From Terfezia claveryi (Eukaryota > Ascomycota > Pezizomycetes > Pezizales > Pezizaceae): 64,000 nucleotides of DNA. The stretch lies in contig WHUX01000017.1 in NCBI GenBank assembly GCA_015179025.1, positions 62,001 through 126,000 of the forward strand, in the 5' to 3' direction. Below, piece by piece: positions 33,545 through 45,698 of this stretch; position 1 is the stretch's first letter, and every line of letters starts with the position of its first letter. The notes under the pieces are model-generated. The model saw nothing but the letters and a program-made list of their open reading frames with translations. It was not told where the DNA came from and did no database searches. The position numbers and the translations under genes are program-made.

Positions 33545-34064
33545 TTAACTAGTGACATTGAACGATATCGGGCCAAAATGAAAATGAGAAGAGCATGCCC
33601 CAATGTCAATAGTAAGATTCCCCCCCCTCCAGCGACCTCCTCGTCTCTCGTTCCTGCACCTGCCTTTGCCATCGCCTTTGTTTGCGAATCTTGCATCACT
33701 GGCGTGACCACTCTTTGGACTCTGTTGTCCTTGGATAATAGTCCAGCAGCAGGCAAAGAAACAGTCAACGGGAATTTTCTGGCTGCCGAGAAGGGGGGTG
33801 TCAAATGATGCGGGAAGTTGTTCAATTTGGGATTGTTCAAAGGGCGGGTAGGGGTTGCCTTGAGGTATGAAACAGAGGCTCCTCATTCTCTTTGTTAACC
33901 CCTGCCTCGGCATTGCTCTCTTGTACCTCCATGTTTAGTACGCCAAAAACCACCCTACCATCTCTGAATTGTTCTCCGTCCTTGAGGGTTCGCTCGGTAT
34001 TGCTGGCACCTCTAGCATCGGGTATCGTAGTTGATTTCGCACTCGGTATTGGTTTGATAATCAC
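33545..34064 (-). pseudogene. Coding-like fragment, unrecognised
   Basis: The minus strand gives IIKPIPSAKSTTIPDARG and continues through VFGVLNMEVQESNAEAG and NKENEEPLFHTSRQPLP. Near 33840 it shifts frame to FEQSQIEQLPASFDTPLLGS and ends in a Gly/Arg-rich stretch. Composition and hydrophilic character look like real coding, and an acceptor-like CTTTCAG precedes it at 34065. No family is recognised. It shares orientation with the two decayed genes downstream. Confidence 0.35.
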
Positions 34065-34676
34065 TGAAAGTTTGGATATAAAAAGGTTAGCTGCAAGCCG
34101 TAATAAGGCCTGTCAATTCACGTGTGAGTTATCACACAATACCGCTATGCCCTTTCCATTTCTCGCTCAGATCTGTTTCCAGCACAGCAAGTGTGGTTGC
34201 CTAGGCGCTTCAAACGTGAACCGCTACAAGGTAATAGGAAAATATGATCATTGTCATCTGTTCATTGGAACCACAGCATAGGACAAGCCCACATGGCTAT
34301 CGCACCTACTCAAATGACGCGGGATATGTATGCAACCTCATATGGGGCAAGCAAAAAAGTATGAGAAAGTCATACCTATTCGCTGAATATTCAGCCATTT
34401 GCCTACTACTCGAATTGTTCCGCATAATGTGTGGTGGATTAATAATGAAATGACAGGAGTAGGAGATGCAGATAATGGAGGACAGGAAGTAAATTCAGTG
34501 AGTACGAGGTGGGGACATGCATAATTTATCTGGCACTAGTAGACACTAGCCCAAGCTAATCCCAAACAACATCCCTAGTCAGTCCCTCGAACATAGGCAT
34601 GTGCTACATGTTTCGGAACTGTGACACTAACCTACCTGCATTGCCTCGACCTATACCTCAGAAAGTGATCAATGCC

Positions 34677-34705
34677 TAGTCTGGTTGGCACAAGCCTCAT
34701 AGAGA
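34677..34705 (+). repeat. Ultrashort TAGTCTGG insertion, 29 bp, perfect 9-bp direct repeats
   Basis: TAGTCTGGTTGGCACAAGCC then TCATAGAGA. ATCAATGCC is present directly before (34668-34676) and directly after (34706-34714). Confidence 0.88.
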
Positions 34706-35104
34706 ATCAATGCCATATAATTAATAGGTCGATGGGATGTCCCTAGCACTAGCTAGGTAAACTAACTCTTAACGTAATAGATGGGAATATGAGGTGGATA
34801 GGGTTGTGTGGTGCTTTAAACCTACATACTGTGCCAATGTAAACAGTGCTTTTCAACAACTAGTAAATATTCAACTGGTCAGATGAGCTTTCCATTATCG
34901 CTTTGTCGCGTTACTGTGTCTTGAGGTTAAAGCACGTCTTAACCCCATTCGCCTCGTTACCTCATCCATTACATGGGGATAGATTATGCCATCGACCCAT
35001 GGATAGACAGTACTATAATGGACCAAGTTGGAGGTCCTATGAACATCTGGCTGGAGTAGAGAAGGATGGTAGTTCCATTTAGTAGTAGCTTATGATATAC
35101 TTAT

Positions 35105-35310
35105 ATTGTCATAGATATTTATCTTGTCACAGGTATTTTACCTTGTCACAGATATTTTATCTTATCACGGATATTTCATTTTGTTGCATATGAGTTATTT
35201 TGTCATGGATGTTTTTTTTTTTTTTTTTTCTAATGTGACTTGTCACAGATGTCTTGTCACGGATGTCTTGTCATGGATGTTGTCATGAATTTTCTCACGG
35301 ATGTCTTGTC
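35105..35310 (+). repeat. Tandem array, core TTGTCACAGAT/TTGTCACGGAT (forward)
   Basis: Units of about 18 bp (TTGTCACAGATATTTTA) lead into a T run (35212-35229) and then shorter units (CTTGTCACGGATGT). It lies 5' of the hAT transposase remnant, in the orientation opposite to the array 3' of it. Confidence 0.8.
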
Positions 35311-36199
35311 CTGACCCAGACGGGCTATGCCAGTCTTTCCCGAGACTAAAGTCAGCCAGCTTACCTACTGAAGTAGTCTATTTTGGTCTTCCAATGCTAA
35401 GGGCAGGAGGTTGCCAAAGTACCAAAACAGGACATTGCTATTTAGACTTTCTTACCACAACTGATTTTTGAGATTTGCTTATATATAGTTGATCGGCATT
35501 GTAATTGTCACTAGTCATATCAACTTTGCAATATAGTGGAATACTACAATCCTGAAGATCAATTCGCTTTCGAAGAGTTCCGGCAACCGTGGAGAGACGC
35601 CTTTGAGCTATGATGCTTCTTAGTCTACGTGGTACGGAATTAGTAAGATACCAGTCTATACAGTTGGTTATGGACCGTTTCGACCCCACTAAGATTCTCT
35701 CCGAGGTAGCTATGGACTTCTAGAGAGGATTTGGTTCGATCAGTGTCACTTGGTATTCCCATGAGCATGTACAGCAGTGTACAAATCTTTTGCCTGGATG
35801 ACTATACTCTCTATATTTGTTATGGTTACCCTTTTTCAATATTACCTGTCTGCAGCCAAGAATCATGGGGCTTATGCAAAGGTTGTCGGTTCCCGTCGAT
35901 AATTAACTACTAGCCGAAACATTGGGTCCCACTTACCTATCCTAGATACTCTCCCAGACCCACCGGATCCCTGATGGCGCAATCATCCAGCATCCTGTGT
36001 ATATATCTACAAAATAGCATCCTCACCTAGAATAACAGTACTATATTGTAGGCAAGAGGTCTGTCTTTGGCCTTCAAGAAGGTATCTTTCTAATTCTTGC
36101 ACATAGACAGAGCGGCAGGCTAACCATGTGTAGACCTCGAGAGATTTTGCAACTCACCGAGAGCCCTGATTAGCTATTGAGATGCATTATACTCCAACT
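35311..36199. other. Repeat-region spacer
   Basis: No gene recognised. Possibly the 5' part of the hAT element. Confidence 0.4.
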
Positions 36200-38780
36200 G
36201 GATTTGACAAATATCCCGACAATATATCAGAGCCAGATGGAAGGTTTAATTAACCCGAACTTGATATCGCGACAGTCCCAGCCCTATTGATAGCCCTAAG
36301 GCTGAAGTAGAGTATGACTCTGAAGATGAGGACAATACTGACCGCAGTCCTACTGATTGTGGGTATAGCGATTTATCGTCCTGCTGTAGTGAAAGCCTTA
36401 TCTCTACAAGTGAGCTCTCGAGGTCATCCAACACCTCAGAGGACTCAGATAATAACCATGATGACACTTCAGATGATAGCCCTGATGAGATTGTGGACCC
36501 TTTTTGGAATGATGGCACATTCGCATGTTTGGATTAGGATTGGGTTTAGTGTGCTTTAGATGTGCTACAAGATGATTGATGGTTCTTAATGAAGTATTTA
36601 ATCTATGTATAGGTTGGCCTTATTATGGAAAGAGCCTCAGGTATCTAGAGGACCATAAGCCAATGTCCCCCACTGAATCTGTAACAAGCATGCATTATCT
36701 GTGACATCCCCCTAACCTCTTAGAATGTGAATAAATAGGCATCTCTTCCCTATTGCCTTAGCAATCCTGTTATTACTATAGACTATCTTGTAGTGGTAGC
36801 CCTATACTCGAACTTCTCTCTATTTCCAATTGTGCCCATAGTTCTTAAGATCCCAATGGATTCCACTCTCAGCAAAATACTAGGCAGAACAGCTTTCCAG
36901 TAGGAAGCAGAGAAATCTGTACCCTTTGATGAATAGTGGGAAACTACTAAGTGGGCGGGCAAGCTCCATGACAATCTAGCTAAAGAAATGCAGAGTAACA
37001 ATATTAACCTACCCCGATGGGATTCTAAGCTGCGAACGGCGGCGCACTAGGCCCATTTTGGACAAGGTACTAAGATCCACAGCCGTGAGCCTTTCATATT
37101 TTGCTTAACTTGCAAGAGTACGTTGCAACACCCTAGTGCATTCAATATGGGCACCACACATATGAGATGTCATCTCACCTCAAGGAAATGCTGGGCTGCT
37201 AGTGGGCACAAGGATCAGGACATTTCAACCCTGTTTGGGAAGGTAATTATATAATCCGTACCTTGCCTTACTTAATAGAGCAGACAGGCTTACGTTACAC
37301 GTAGACAACACCTGCAGCTGCACAATCCCCCCAGTTGCAATATAGTGATGATGGGTTCAAATATAAACTCATGAAAACTGTAATTGCTGCAAATTTACCT
37401 TTCCGAACTATCGAACATCCGCAGTTCGAGCATCTCCTGAAATTCCTTAGATCTGGAATCAATATACCCTGTGCAACAACACTTCGCTAGAGTATACACC
37501 ATTATGCTACCGAAGTTCAACAGAAGCTTCAAAAAAGTCTCTCGGAAGATACATTCCTCTCCCTCGCTATAGACTGTTGAACTTCTCTAAACAAGTTAGC
37601 ATTCATGAGCACAACACTCCATTTTATTGACCAGGACTGGCAGTTGCGCCAACATATGATTGGATTCCAGTACCTAGGGGGAGAAGCTCATAATGCTATT
37701 CACTTGAGTAACCAGCTAGGGAAGTTAATTCTGGAATATGGCATTACGAACTGAGTCCTAGCTATTGTTTTAGACAATGCCAATGTCAATATGGTGTTGG
37801 CTAAGCATTTACAAAGTACTGTATTCAGTGTTAAATGGGACCCACAGCAATACTATCTTCCCTACCTTATACATGTAATTGCTCTAGTTAGCAACTAGTT
37901 TATGAAAGAACTCAAGTCAAACCTAGATAATGAGAATACTGCCTCATCCACCTCTCACATTGAGTCTTCAATTAGAGCATTGCAGAACTATACTCCAGGT
38001 ACATTCGCATGATCTGTCTGCAAAGTAAGTCATCTTTTGAGCTACTTAATAAAGGTGGATCATAAAAAGGCAAACATGTCACGGAATAGCGAATATATCA
38101 CGGAAGGCCAAGACGCATCCCAGAATCCTATTGCTAACATTTATCTAGGTTCGAGAGCTCTGTAAGGCTATAGTAGCCAGCCCACAATGCCTGGCACAAT
38201 TCAAGGAACTCCAAACTGATTCCTGATCACCCATGGGCCTCATCCAGGATGTGAAAACCCGGTAGAACTTAACCTTTGAAATGCTTGCCTGAACATTGAA
38301 GCTCCAGTGCTACATTGAGTAATGGATCTCTCTAGCTACAATAGAGAGCAAGTACTCCGAGTTGTGGTTGAGTCAAGAAGAGTGGAACTAAGTTCAGGAG
38401 GCTACTATTTTCCTGAAACCATTGTCAGATTACACTTATGCTATCTCTACAGGGCACTATGCAACCATACACAATGTGTTCTTCATCTACAATGACATCT
38501 TCGACCATATCGAAAAACAGCGGAAATATATACATAAACTTCCGGCTAGTCCTACCTGGACTTCAGGGTTTCTCTCTACGACCAAAGCATGTTAGCAGAT
38601 CTTCAAAAAGTATTATTCTAAAATGGAAAAACAATCTCTCATCTACAATCTAGTAACCATCCTTGATCCTTCAAAGAAATTATCCTTGTATATAGACTGG
38701 GAAAATCTCACAGTCCAAGATCCAAGTGGGACGTAGCAGAACAGGGACACTATTGCATATGTGGAGTATTACAAGTATAT
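36200..38780 (+). pseudogene. hAT-family transposase, decayed
   Basis: An acidic N-terminal segment (YDSEDEDNTDRSPTDCG; near 36311) precedes a BED-type zinc finger at about 37100-37190 (FCLTCKSTLQHPSAFNMG then MRCHL). Then come hAT core blocks LSLAIDC.TSLNKLAFMSTT near 37560, LHFIDQDWQLRQHMIGFQY near 37620, AIVLDNANVNM near 37760 and the late block YATIHNVFFIYNDIFDHIE near 38459, then LVTILDPSKKLSLYIDWE near 38650. Introns are likely near 37245-37310 and 38025-38148. Stops (mostly TAG/TGA) and loss of the C-terminal dimerisation region show it is dead. In active elements this enzyme cuts and pastes hAT DNA, giving 8-bp duplications. Confidence 0.85.
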
Positions 38781-38819
38781 ATGAATTCAATCTGTGTATC
38801 CTATTTTGACCTATGTGAT

Positions 38820-38931
38820 TTCCATGGAACGAGATTTTCCATGACACAAGATTTTCCATGACATGAGATTTTTCCATAACACGAGATTTTTCTATGACAC
38901 GAGATTTTTCCGTGACACGAGATTTTCCGTA
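38820..38931 (-). repeat. 17-18-bp tandem array, core TGTCACGGA (inverse)
   Basis: About six units of TCCATGACACGAGATTTT type. On the minus strand each reads AAAATCTCGTGTCACGGA. It begins about 40 bases after the last transposase-like codons. Confidence 0.85.
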
Positions 38932-38949
38932 ACAAACAGAAAACCAATT

Positions 38950-40072
38950 CTTACCAAATTCTATAATCAGAGTTTAGGGCTAGTACTCACTACCTCTAAC
39001 TTAGTTACTACTATAATATAGATCAATTTTTGTCTCACTAGACTATAGAATATAAAAGTATTATATTAGTAACTAAACTAGTATCTATATTCCTATACTT
39101 TAGTTATATAAAGCTACTTTATATACTTTAAGAAAGGTATATTATAAATTATATACTTTTTTTAGTTTAATATAGTTTTATAATAATAGTTATTATCTTT
39201 TAGTATAATTTTCCTTCTAGTAGACTAACTTTTACTTATTTGTCTTAATATATAATTAAATATATATTACTAATAATAGTAGTAGTTACTTCTTATTTAT
39301 AATAATAATAATTATAATAACAAAGTATCTTAGTAGTTCTAAACTAAATCTAAACTATAAAAATTTGTAATTAATAAGTAACTATCTCTATATGTATTTT
39401 ATTAAAATTCTAATTATATTTGTCTTAATAATTTTTTATCTATGTAATAAGTCTTTTAATATTTTCTTTATTCTATATATACTTTTATATATCTTAAGTC
39501 TCTATACTAGTTGAAGATATTACTATTTAGCTTTGTGGGGTTGAAAACATTACTTATAAGAATTGAAGAAATTTATTACTTTCAAGAATATTAGAGATTA
39601 AGATATTTAGATAGATCTTTAAATTTTATAGTACTTAGATCATATAATAAAGTTAGTTTGCTTAATAACTAAGACTTATTATTACTATCATAATTCAAAT
39701 ATTTCTCATTAATATATTTAAAAGTACATTTATGACTTTAAGTTATAATAATAATTATAATAATAAGCCTAGCCAATTATAGTGGGTGCTAAGGTATTAA
39801 GGTACTTTATTATTATAATTTTTATTATTGTAAATAAAAAGTAACTACTACTATAGAATATACTTTATATATAAAATTAAATTATATATATATATATAGT
39901 TTATAGACTAAATAAGAGGTAATTCTTATAAGTACTTTACTTTTCTAATAAATAATATATATTCTCTCTATCTTTTATATGTAACTCAATTTGTATATTT
40001 AAAGATATTAATATATAGAGTATAGTATATAAATATAATTTTATTATAATATTTTATAGATAAATACTATAT
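38950..40072. other. Extremely AT-rich block
   Basis: Almost only A and T words (TATATA, AATAATAATTATAA) with very few CG dinucleotides; stops in all frames. The edge at about 40072 is sharp (AT-rich to GCTGGGCGCTG). Consistent with repeat DNA driven to AT by repeated C-to-T mutation. Confidence 0.7.
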
Positions 40073-40234
40073 GCTGGGCGCTGTTGAGTATGCTGAATAT
40101 GCTGGGTTGTGTATGCTGCCTGTGTGTAGAGCACGCGTAGTTAGTTGTGTTGGCAAGACAGGTTTAGTGTTGCTTTTAGTACTGTCGGATGTGACGAGAC
40201 CGCATGGTGTCTATTTTAAAGGTTTTTTGCTAGT

Positions 40235-40660
40235 TTGATGTCTATTTCAAAGGTTTTCCCTTTCAACATAGCTATACCAAATATAAATATAGAGAATAGG
40301 AGGATGCATATGCAAACACGAACGTATCGTTCACTACCGGTAATGACTATCACCATTCACCACACCGCTACTACCACTACCACCACAGCACGCAAGATGT
40401 CGGAAGCTATGATGCCAATCTCTACAGATGCTTTGCACTACCGTACTCTGTTGTTTGAGCTCAGTAAACCAGTTACTATTCCTGCTGAAAAGTTTGATGA
40501 GATATGGCCGTATGTAGACTCAGTTTACACATCGCTTTCAGGGGAAGTGCTTCAATGCAATGATACAATGCAAGTCCGGAAATATGAATGTCGGCTTCGA
40601 AAATCAACAAAATCGAGTAGCCAAAGTCACGGAAGGCAAGATTATCAAAAGACGGAATAG
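40235..40660 (+). CDS. Hypothetical protein, about 140 aa
   Basis: Frame with HTATTTTTTARKMSEAM, then a hydrophilic helical-looking part (LLFELSKPVTIPAEKFDEIW, YVDSVYTSLSGEV). After 40600 another frame continues convincingly (AKVTEGKIIKRRNSSIRDKH, then WVEQLQQQLYAIHESVDKIV to a TAG near 40774). An intron or a frameshift may therefore join the two. No family recognised. It follows the AT-rich block and precedes two MITEs, so it may belong to a mobile element. Confidence 0.4.
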   Translation: MMSISKVFPFNIAIPNINIENRRMHMQTRTYRSLPVMTITIHHTATTTTTTARKMSEAMMPISTDALHYRTLLFELSKPVTIPAEKFDEIWPYVDSVYTSLSGEVLQCNDTMQVRKYECRLRKSTKSSSQSHGRQDYQKTE

Positions 40661-40859
40661 CAGTATTCGGGATAAGCATCTATGAGACTATGGGTACTGT
40701 TTGGGTTGAGCAGTTGCAACAGCAGCTCTACGCAATACATGAGTCTGTAGATAAAATTGTTCGTGCATTCTCCTAGGTATTCTCTAAATTTGTATTCGGT
40801 ATAGCGATGTTGAAATCCGCTTGCTTATTTTGAGTGTACCCTTATCCAGCGATACCGTA

Positions 40860-40973
40860 CGGTAGAGACTCGAGTTATAATTTCAATCTGAGCTGGGCAA
40901 ATTCTGGAATTTAAGCTCACATTTGCCCAGCTCAGATTGAAATTACGCTAGCGAATAACTCGAGTCTCTACGG
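40860..40973. mobile_element. Foldback MITE, 114 bp, same family as 21333
   Basis: The left arm GTAGAGACTCGAGTTATAAT then TTCAATCTGAGCTGGGCAAA is the inverse of the right arm, except that the left arm lacks the nine bases TCGCTAGCG. TA flanks it (40858-40859 and 40974-40975). Nearly the whole element would fold into one hairpin. Confidence 0.85.
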
Positions 40974-41005
40974 TACTATAATAGGGACCCCTGTCGTCGA
41001 GCTTG

Positions 41006-41613
41006 AAGCGCTTCCGCGGATACCTTGGTATACCGGACAGCTCAAGCCAGTTTTAGCAATTTAGGTGAGGTGTCTACTTGCTATACCGGATACCGTACCG
41101 GATGGGGCTGGGAAGGGGTTATAGGGATTATTATGGATAAATGTAATTGCTATAACGGAATGGTAAGGTTACAAAATTGTGCAATAGAAAAGAGTACAAA
41201 ATAGTTTCCAAACCGTCACACTACTAGTATTACAGCTAGCCATCGGTCCTTATCCTTTCAATATGTCGCTTATAGTAGACCGTGCCATAGGCCTATCATA
41301 CTATCTGGTCGCGGAAATAGAGCCTCAAACTCTGCATAAGTCATGTCTGCATACCGTGGATCCTGTCTTTTCACACAAATCCTATCACTCAACCCTCTTG
41401 TTTGGTAGCAAAGTGAAATCCGATATATATTGATAGAATTCCGTATAAGCAGTCAACGGTTGGGTAGGTAGAGGTAAACAATCTCTGGAAGCACTCAAGT
41501 TCTATCCTTTTACCCCACCTAGAATGGCCCCTACGCTATTTGCTATACCGGGCATTAGCTATACCGGACACATTGAAGCAGGTTTATGCAGTCCGGTATA
41601 GCAAGGTTGAGTG
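41006..41613. mobile_element. Non-autonomous pogo-like element, left end lost
   Basis: Aligns in inverse orientation with both ends of the element at 56873-57726 (shared words include GGATACCGTACCGGATGG, AATGTAATTGCTATAACGGA and TTCTATCCTTTTACCCC), with the middle deleted. It ends CGGTATAGCAAGGTTGAGTG + TA at 41594-41615. The left terminal repeat is missing. Confidence 0.8.
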
Positions 41614-41994
41614 TATATTGGCTGCTGTGTGTTTGTATGTAGCCACATAATTTCCCGTTATATGCATGGGCAGCTGGTTCTCTCCGATTGCCGGATTTAA
41701 TGTCAATAGTGGTGAAGGCAACGGCTGGCGGAGGAGAGTTGGCTAAAATTCCGGATGTGTGTAATGAGCTTGGCGGCGCCCATGCCTGAGCTGCCAGTGG
41801 GAGGCTTCAATAATTCCTTTATCTCCGCTTCAGAACACTACCCCAGCTCAATTGATTGTCAGCTCTCAACAACTAGGTACGCAATCTTCAGGAAACCTAA
41901 CATATTGTTCTTTGACTGGCCAGACTCATAATAGAGCTCCTCTAGATACACAAAGCAATCAACTTAATAACCCCACACCAGTACCAAATAAACC

Positions 41995-42451
41995 ATGAGC
42001 ACCGAACACAGCATCGGAGAGTCCACCGGCACTACCACAGAGCACACAGCAATGGAAGACGTTGTTGCTGAGAAGGGAAAGGGCAAGGCTATCCAAGAAC
42101 ACACCGAGGGAGAAGAAGATAGCTCTTCTGATGATGATCAGGTATGCATCCCATTTATATCACCAAATCACAGTGAAGCCTGCTAACAAAGTTTGATCTA
42201 GGGTGAGGAGGAGGAGGAGGAGGAGTCAGGTGATTTTCTAGTCTTATGGATATTTTTGACATCCTATTTGTTACTAATTTATGAAATCCACAGAGGATGA
42301 GCTTGCTGAAATTGACACCTCAAATATCATTCACAGTGGTCGTACCCGCAGAAAGAACATTGACTGGACCGCCGTTAGCGATGAGGACGCCATGGATGAC
42401 GACGATGACGATGACGAGTACAAAGCGGAAGACGATAGCATGAAGGAGTAA
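41995..42451 (+). CDS. CHZ1: Histone H2A.Z chaperone Chz1, 110 aa
   Basis: Three exons (41995-42141, 42202-42229, 42294-42451) joined in frame. Chz1 carries H2A.Z-H2B dimers to the SWR1 remodeller in the nucleus. The CHZ motif is plain in exon 3: DELAEIDTSNIIHSGRTRRK. The N-terminal half is acidic and disordered; a GKGKAIQ segment precedes it. Exon 2 is only 28 nt and is almost entirely a GAG run coding a Glu tract. The C-terminus is acidic (DDDDDDDEYKAEDD). Length fits the family. BET1 follows on the same strand 495 bases later. Confidence 0.9.
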
Positions 42452-42946
42452 TTGGTTATGAAGAATTTCATGTCCCTCCCTTTGGGATAGAGTGGATTGC
42501 TTCATTCCTAGGATTAGATGGGGGATAATGTTTTCTTTTTCTTGATCCCGGCGACATAATTTCGCAATGCCCAATATCACGACGGAATAGCATTGCAACG
42601 GTTCCTTGTGTGCTTTGATTGGCTTCTTTTGTCTCTCAGCTTCAAGCATAAGGTTAAAGAACTCGATAGGATAATTATTTGGGCTTTGCATGAATGGTAG
42701 CTAGTCCCGTGATCTCAGCAAAAGCGAAGCGATGCGAACGACTAGAGTCTTGGCATGAGACTATCCCGTGATTCTCTCAGGAACATCTCACTACAGTGCT
42801 TAGTAATCCTAAACCCGACTAAGGTACAAATGCACGCGGCTATCGCGTCTCCCACTGTTGCCATTTGTCCCTGCAAGCTCATCTCAAAATCCACAACAAC
42901 CCGTCCAAAAGCCTTCATCCCAACCACACCATCCCTATGCAGAGTG

Positions 42947-43678
42947 ATGTCGTCGAGGTAAGGTTTCCCGCAAATACTCAATCATAATCCAGATCCACCA
43001 AAAACTTACTCAAAAATTTGTTTTAGATATGGTAGTAATCTCCACCAACGGGACGCACGGTCGCAGCTATTTGGGGATCATGGAGGTGGAGGGAGCTCGG
43101 GAACGGGACTGAGGGCGCCTAGTCCGGGATATGGATATAGGCCTGCTACGCCGAATTCACGGTATGGGATCTTCGGAGGATGGAGTCAAGTAGGATAAGT
43201 TGGAGTTTGAGGTTGACGGTGGCAGTGTTATAGGGGTCAATATAGCGCAAGCGTACTAGAAGAGCTCGAGTCACAGAATGATGCGCAAGTAGAGGGGTTG
43301 AGTGCTAAGGTCAAGATGTTGAAAGATGTAAGCTATGAGCTCTATGTTTCACAAGATAGCTTTTATCTTGAAAGCCCCACTGACAGATGATATCTTAGAT
43401 TACGGAAGCCATTGGTGCGGAGGTTCGTGAATCCTCAACTCTAATACAAAATATGGTAACCATCACACCCCCTTTAGCCCTCTTCAACCTATTATAGTTT
43501 TATCACTAACCTTAGCCCCGGTGAACAGAATGACACCTTTGATAACACCCGAATACGTCTCCGTGGCACCATGAACCGAATGCTCATTATGGCCGACCGC
43601 ATTGGTGTGGGCTGGCGAGCTTGGCTTCTCTTCATATTTACAGTCATCGGTATTTTCTGGTATGTTTGGTTATTTTGA
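42947..43678 (+). CDS. BET1: ER-Golgi SNARE Bet1, 148 aa
   Basis: Five exons: 42947-42957, 43027-43161, 43234-43327, 43399-43455, 43529-43678. All junctions keep frame. Exon 1 is just 11 nt (MSSR). The tail-anchored Qc-SNARE of ER-to-Golgi vesicles: a Gly/Ser/Pro-rich N-terminus (SQLFGDHGGGG, RPATPNSRG), a SNARE helix beginning YSASVLEELESQNDAQ and continuing GLSAKVKMLKDITEAIG to NDTFDNTRIRLRGTMNRML, and a C-terminal membrane anchor WLLFIFTVIGIFWYVWLF. Order and spacing match fungal Bet1. Confidence 0.93.
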
Positions 43679-44278
43679 TTGTTTAAATCATGTTTTCTTT
43701 GTTGGGAATCATGGTATGCTTGTCTTGCGTTTGAGCTATGCTATGATTAGAGCCCTGGGCCTCTGTTATTACCTTACTTTGGTTCAGGCTTGAGGGTAGT
43801 TAGTTATGACTGTATATACACCCTTATAGACCAGCAATGATCAACTGGGGGCACCGCTGAAAACACGTGATATCAGCATCATGCAGGCTCCATCATCACT
43901 GCACGCTGATAGTTGGACTGTGCACCACTCACTCAAGCCTGGAACGGTTGACGATTTAATACCTCCTATTCTTCATTATGACAAGTTGAGTTACAGGTAG
44001 ATATCTGGAACATGAACATAGTAGTACTTAAAGAAACACCAGCTTGAAGAGAACACCCACATACACATCAGACATTATACCAATAAGTCATCAAATACAC
44101 CTAGCCAATCCCGAGATACACCCTGGGAAATCCCTCTGACTACATGCAGATTCAAAAATTATATGGGTAGATTGGAAATGGGTAGATAGGAATTAATGAC
44201 GAAGAAGTCGATTCCAGCTCATGCATTTTCTTCAAGTTCATCCACCTCATTATCTGACTATACGACATTCCATTAAAT
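43679..44278. other. Convergent intergenic region BET1 / ypt3
   Basis: 3' flanks of two genes on opposite strands; no further gene recognised. Confidence 0.6.
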
Positions 44279-45223
<945 letters not shown>

Positions 45224-45698
45224 AGCTCTTATATATGCACGAGGGTTCCGTAAACTGTATCAAGGAGTGATGAGGAGTGTTCCGGTTGATTGTTGAGGGT
45301 GTTAAAGGAAAGAGAGGAGTTCGGTTATACTGTATTAGATAGGAGCAGCTTACAGCAGAGAGTGAGCCAAGACTCAGTTGAAGCTCTGGGTCGCGCTTGT
45401 TTCAACGGGGGGGCGGCTTGAACAATGGGATTATCTGGAGCCGCGGCAGTTGTGACACAGCAGCGCGCTACAGCAACCCAAATCGCGTCCTTAATCCCTG
45501 CCGCTGCAATCTTGAATTTGTGGAGTCGTCTCATCGTACGAGTAAGATAAAAGATACTGGTGTGTTCTAGTATGCCTGATTCGAACCTCCTCGAACATAT
45601 ACTTGGGACTGATTGCTCATGTTTATTCTACAAGAAGTGGCGAAACAAACATCAGCAGCAGACCATTGGATTCCCAGCAGCCACTGTACCCATGCCCC
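45224..45698. promoter_or_regulatory. Divergent promoter region ypt3 / chromodomain gene
   Basis: Shared 475-bp upstream region. No clear TATA box. An open frame from 45603 that leads into the chromodomain gene begins at TTG, not ATG, so I place the start at 45699. Confidence 0.5.

Noticed and set aside
45603..45698. Upstream start for the chromodomain gene
   Set aside because: The first codon is TTG, not ATG; the ATG at 45699 is the first proper start.
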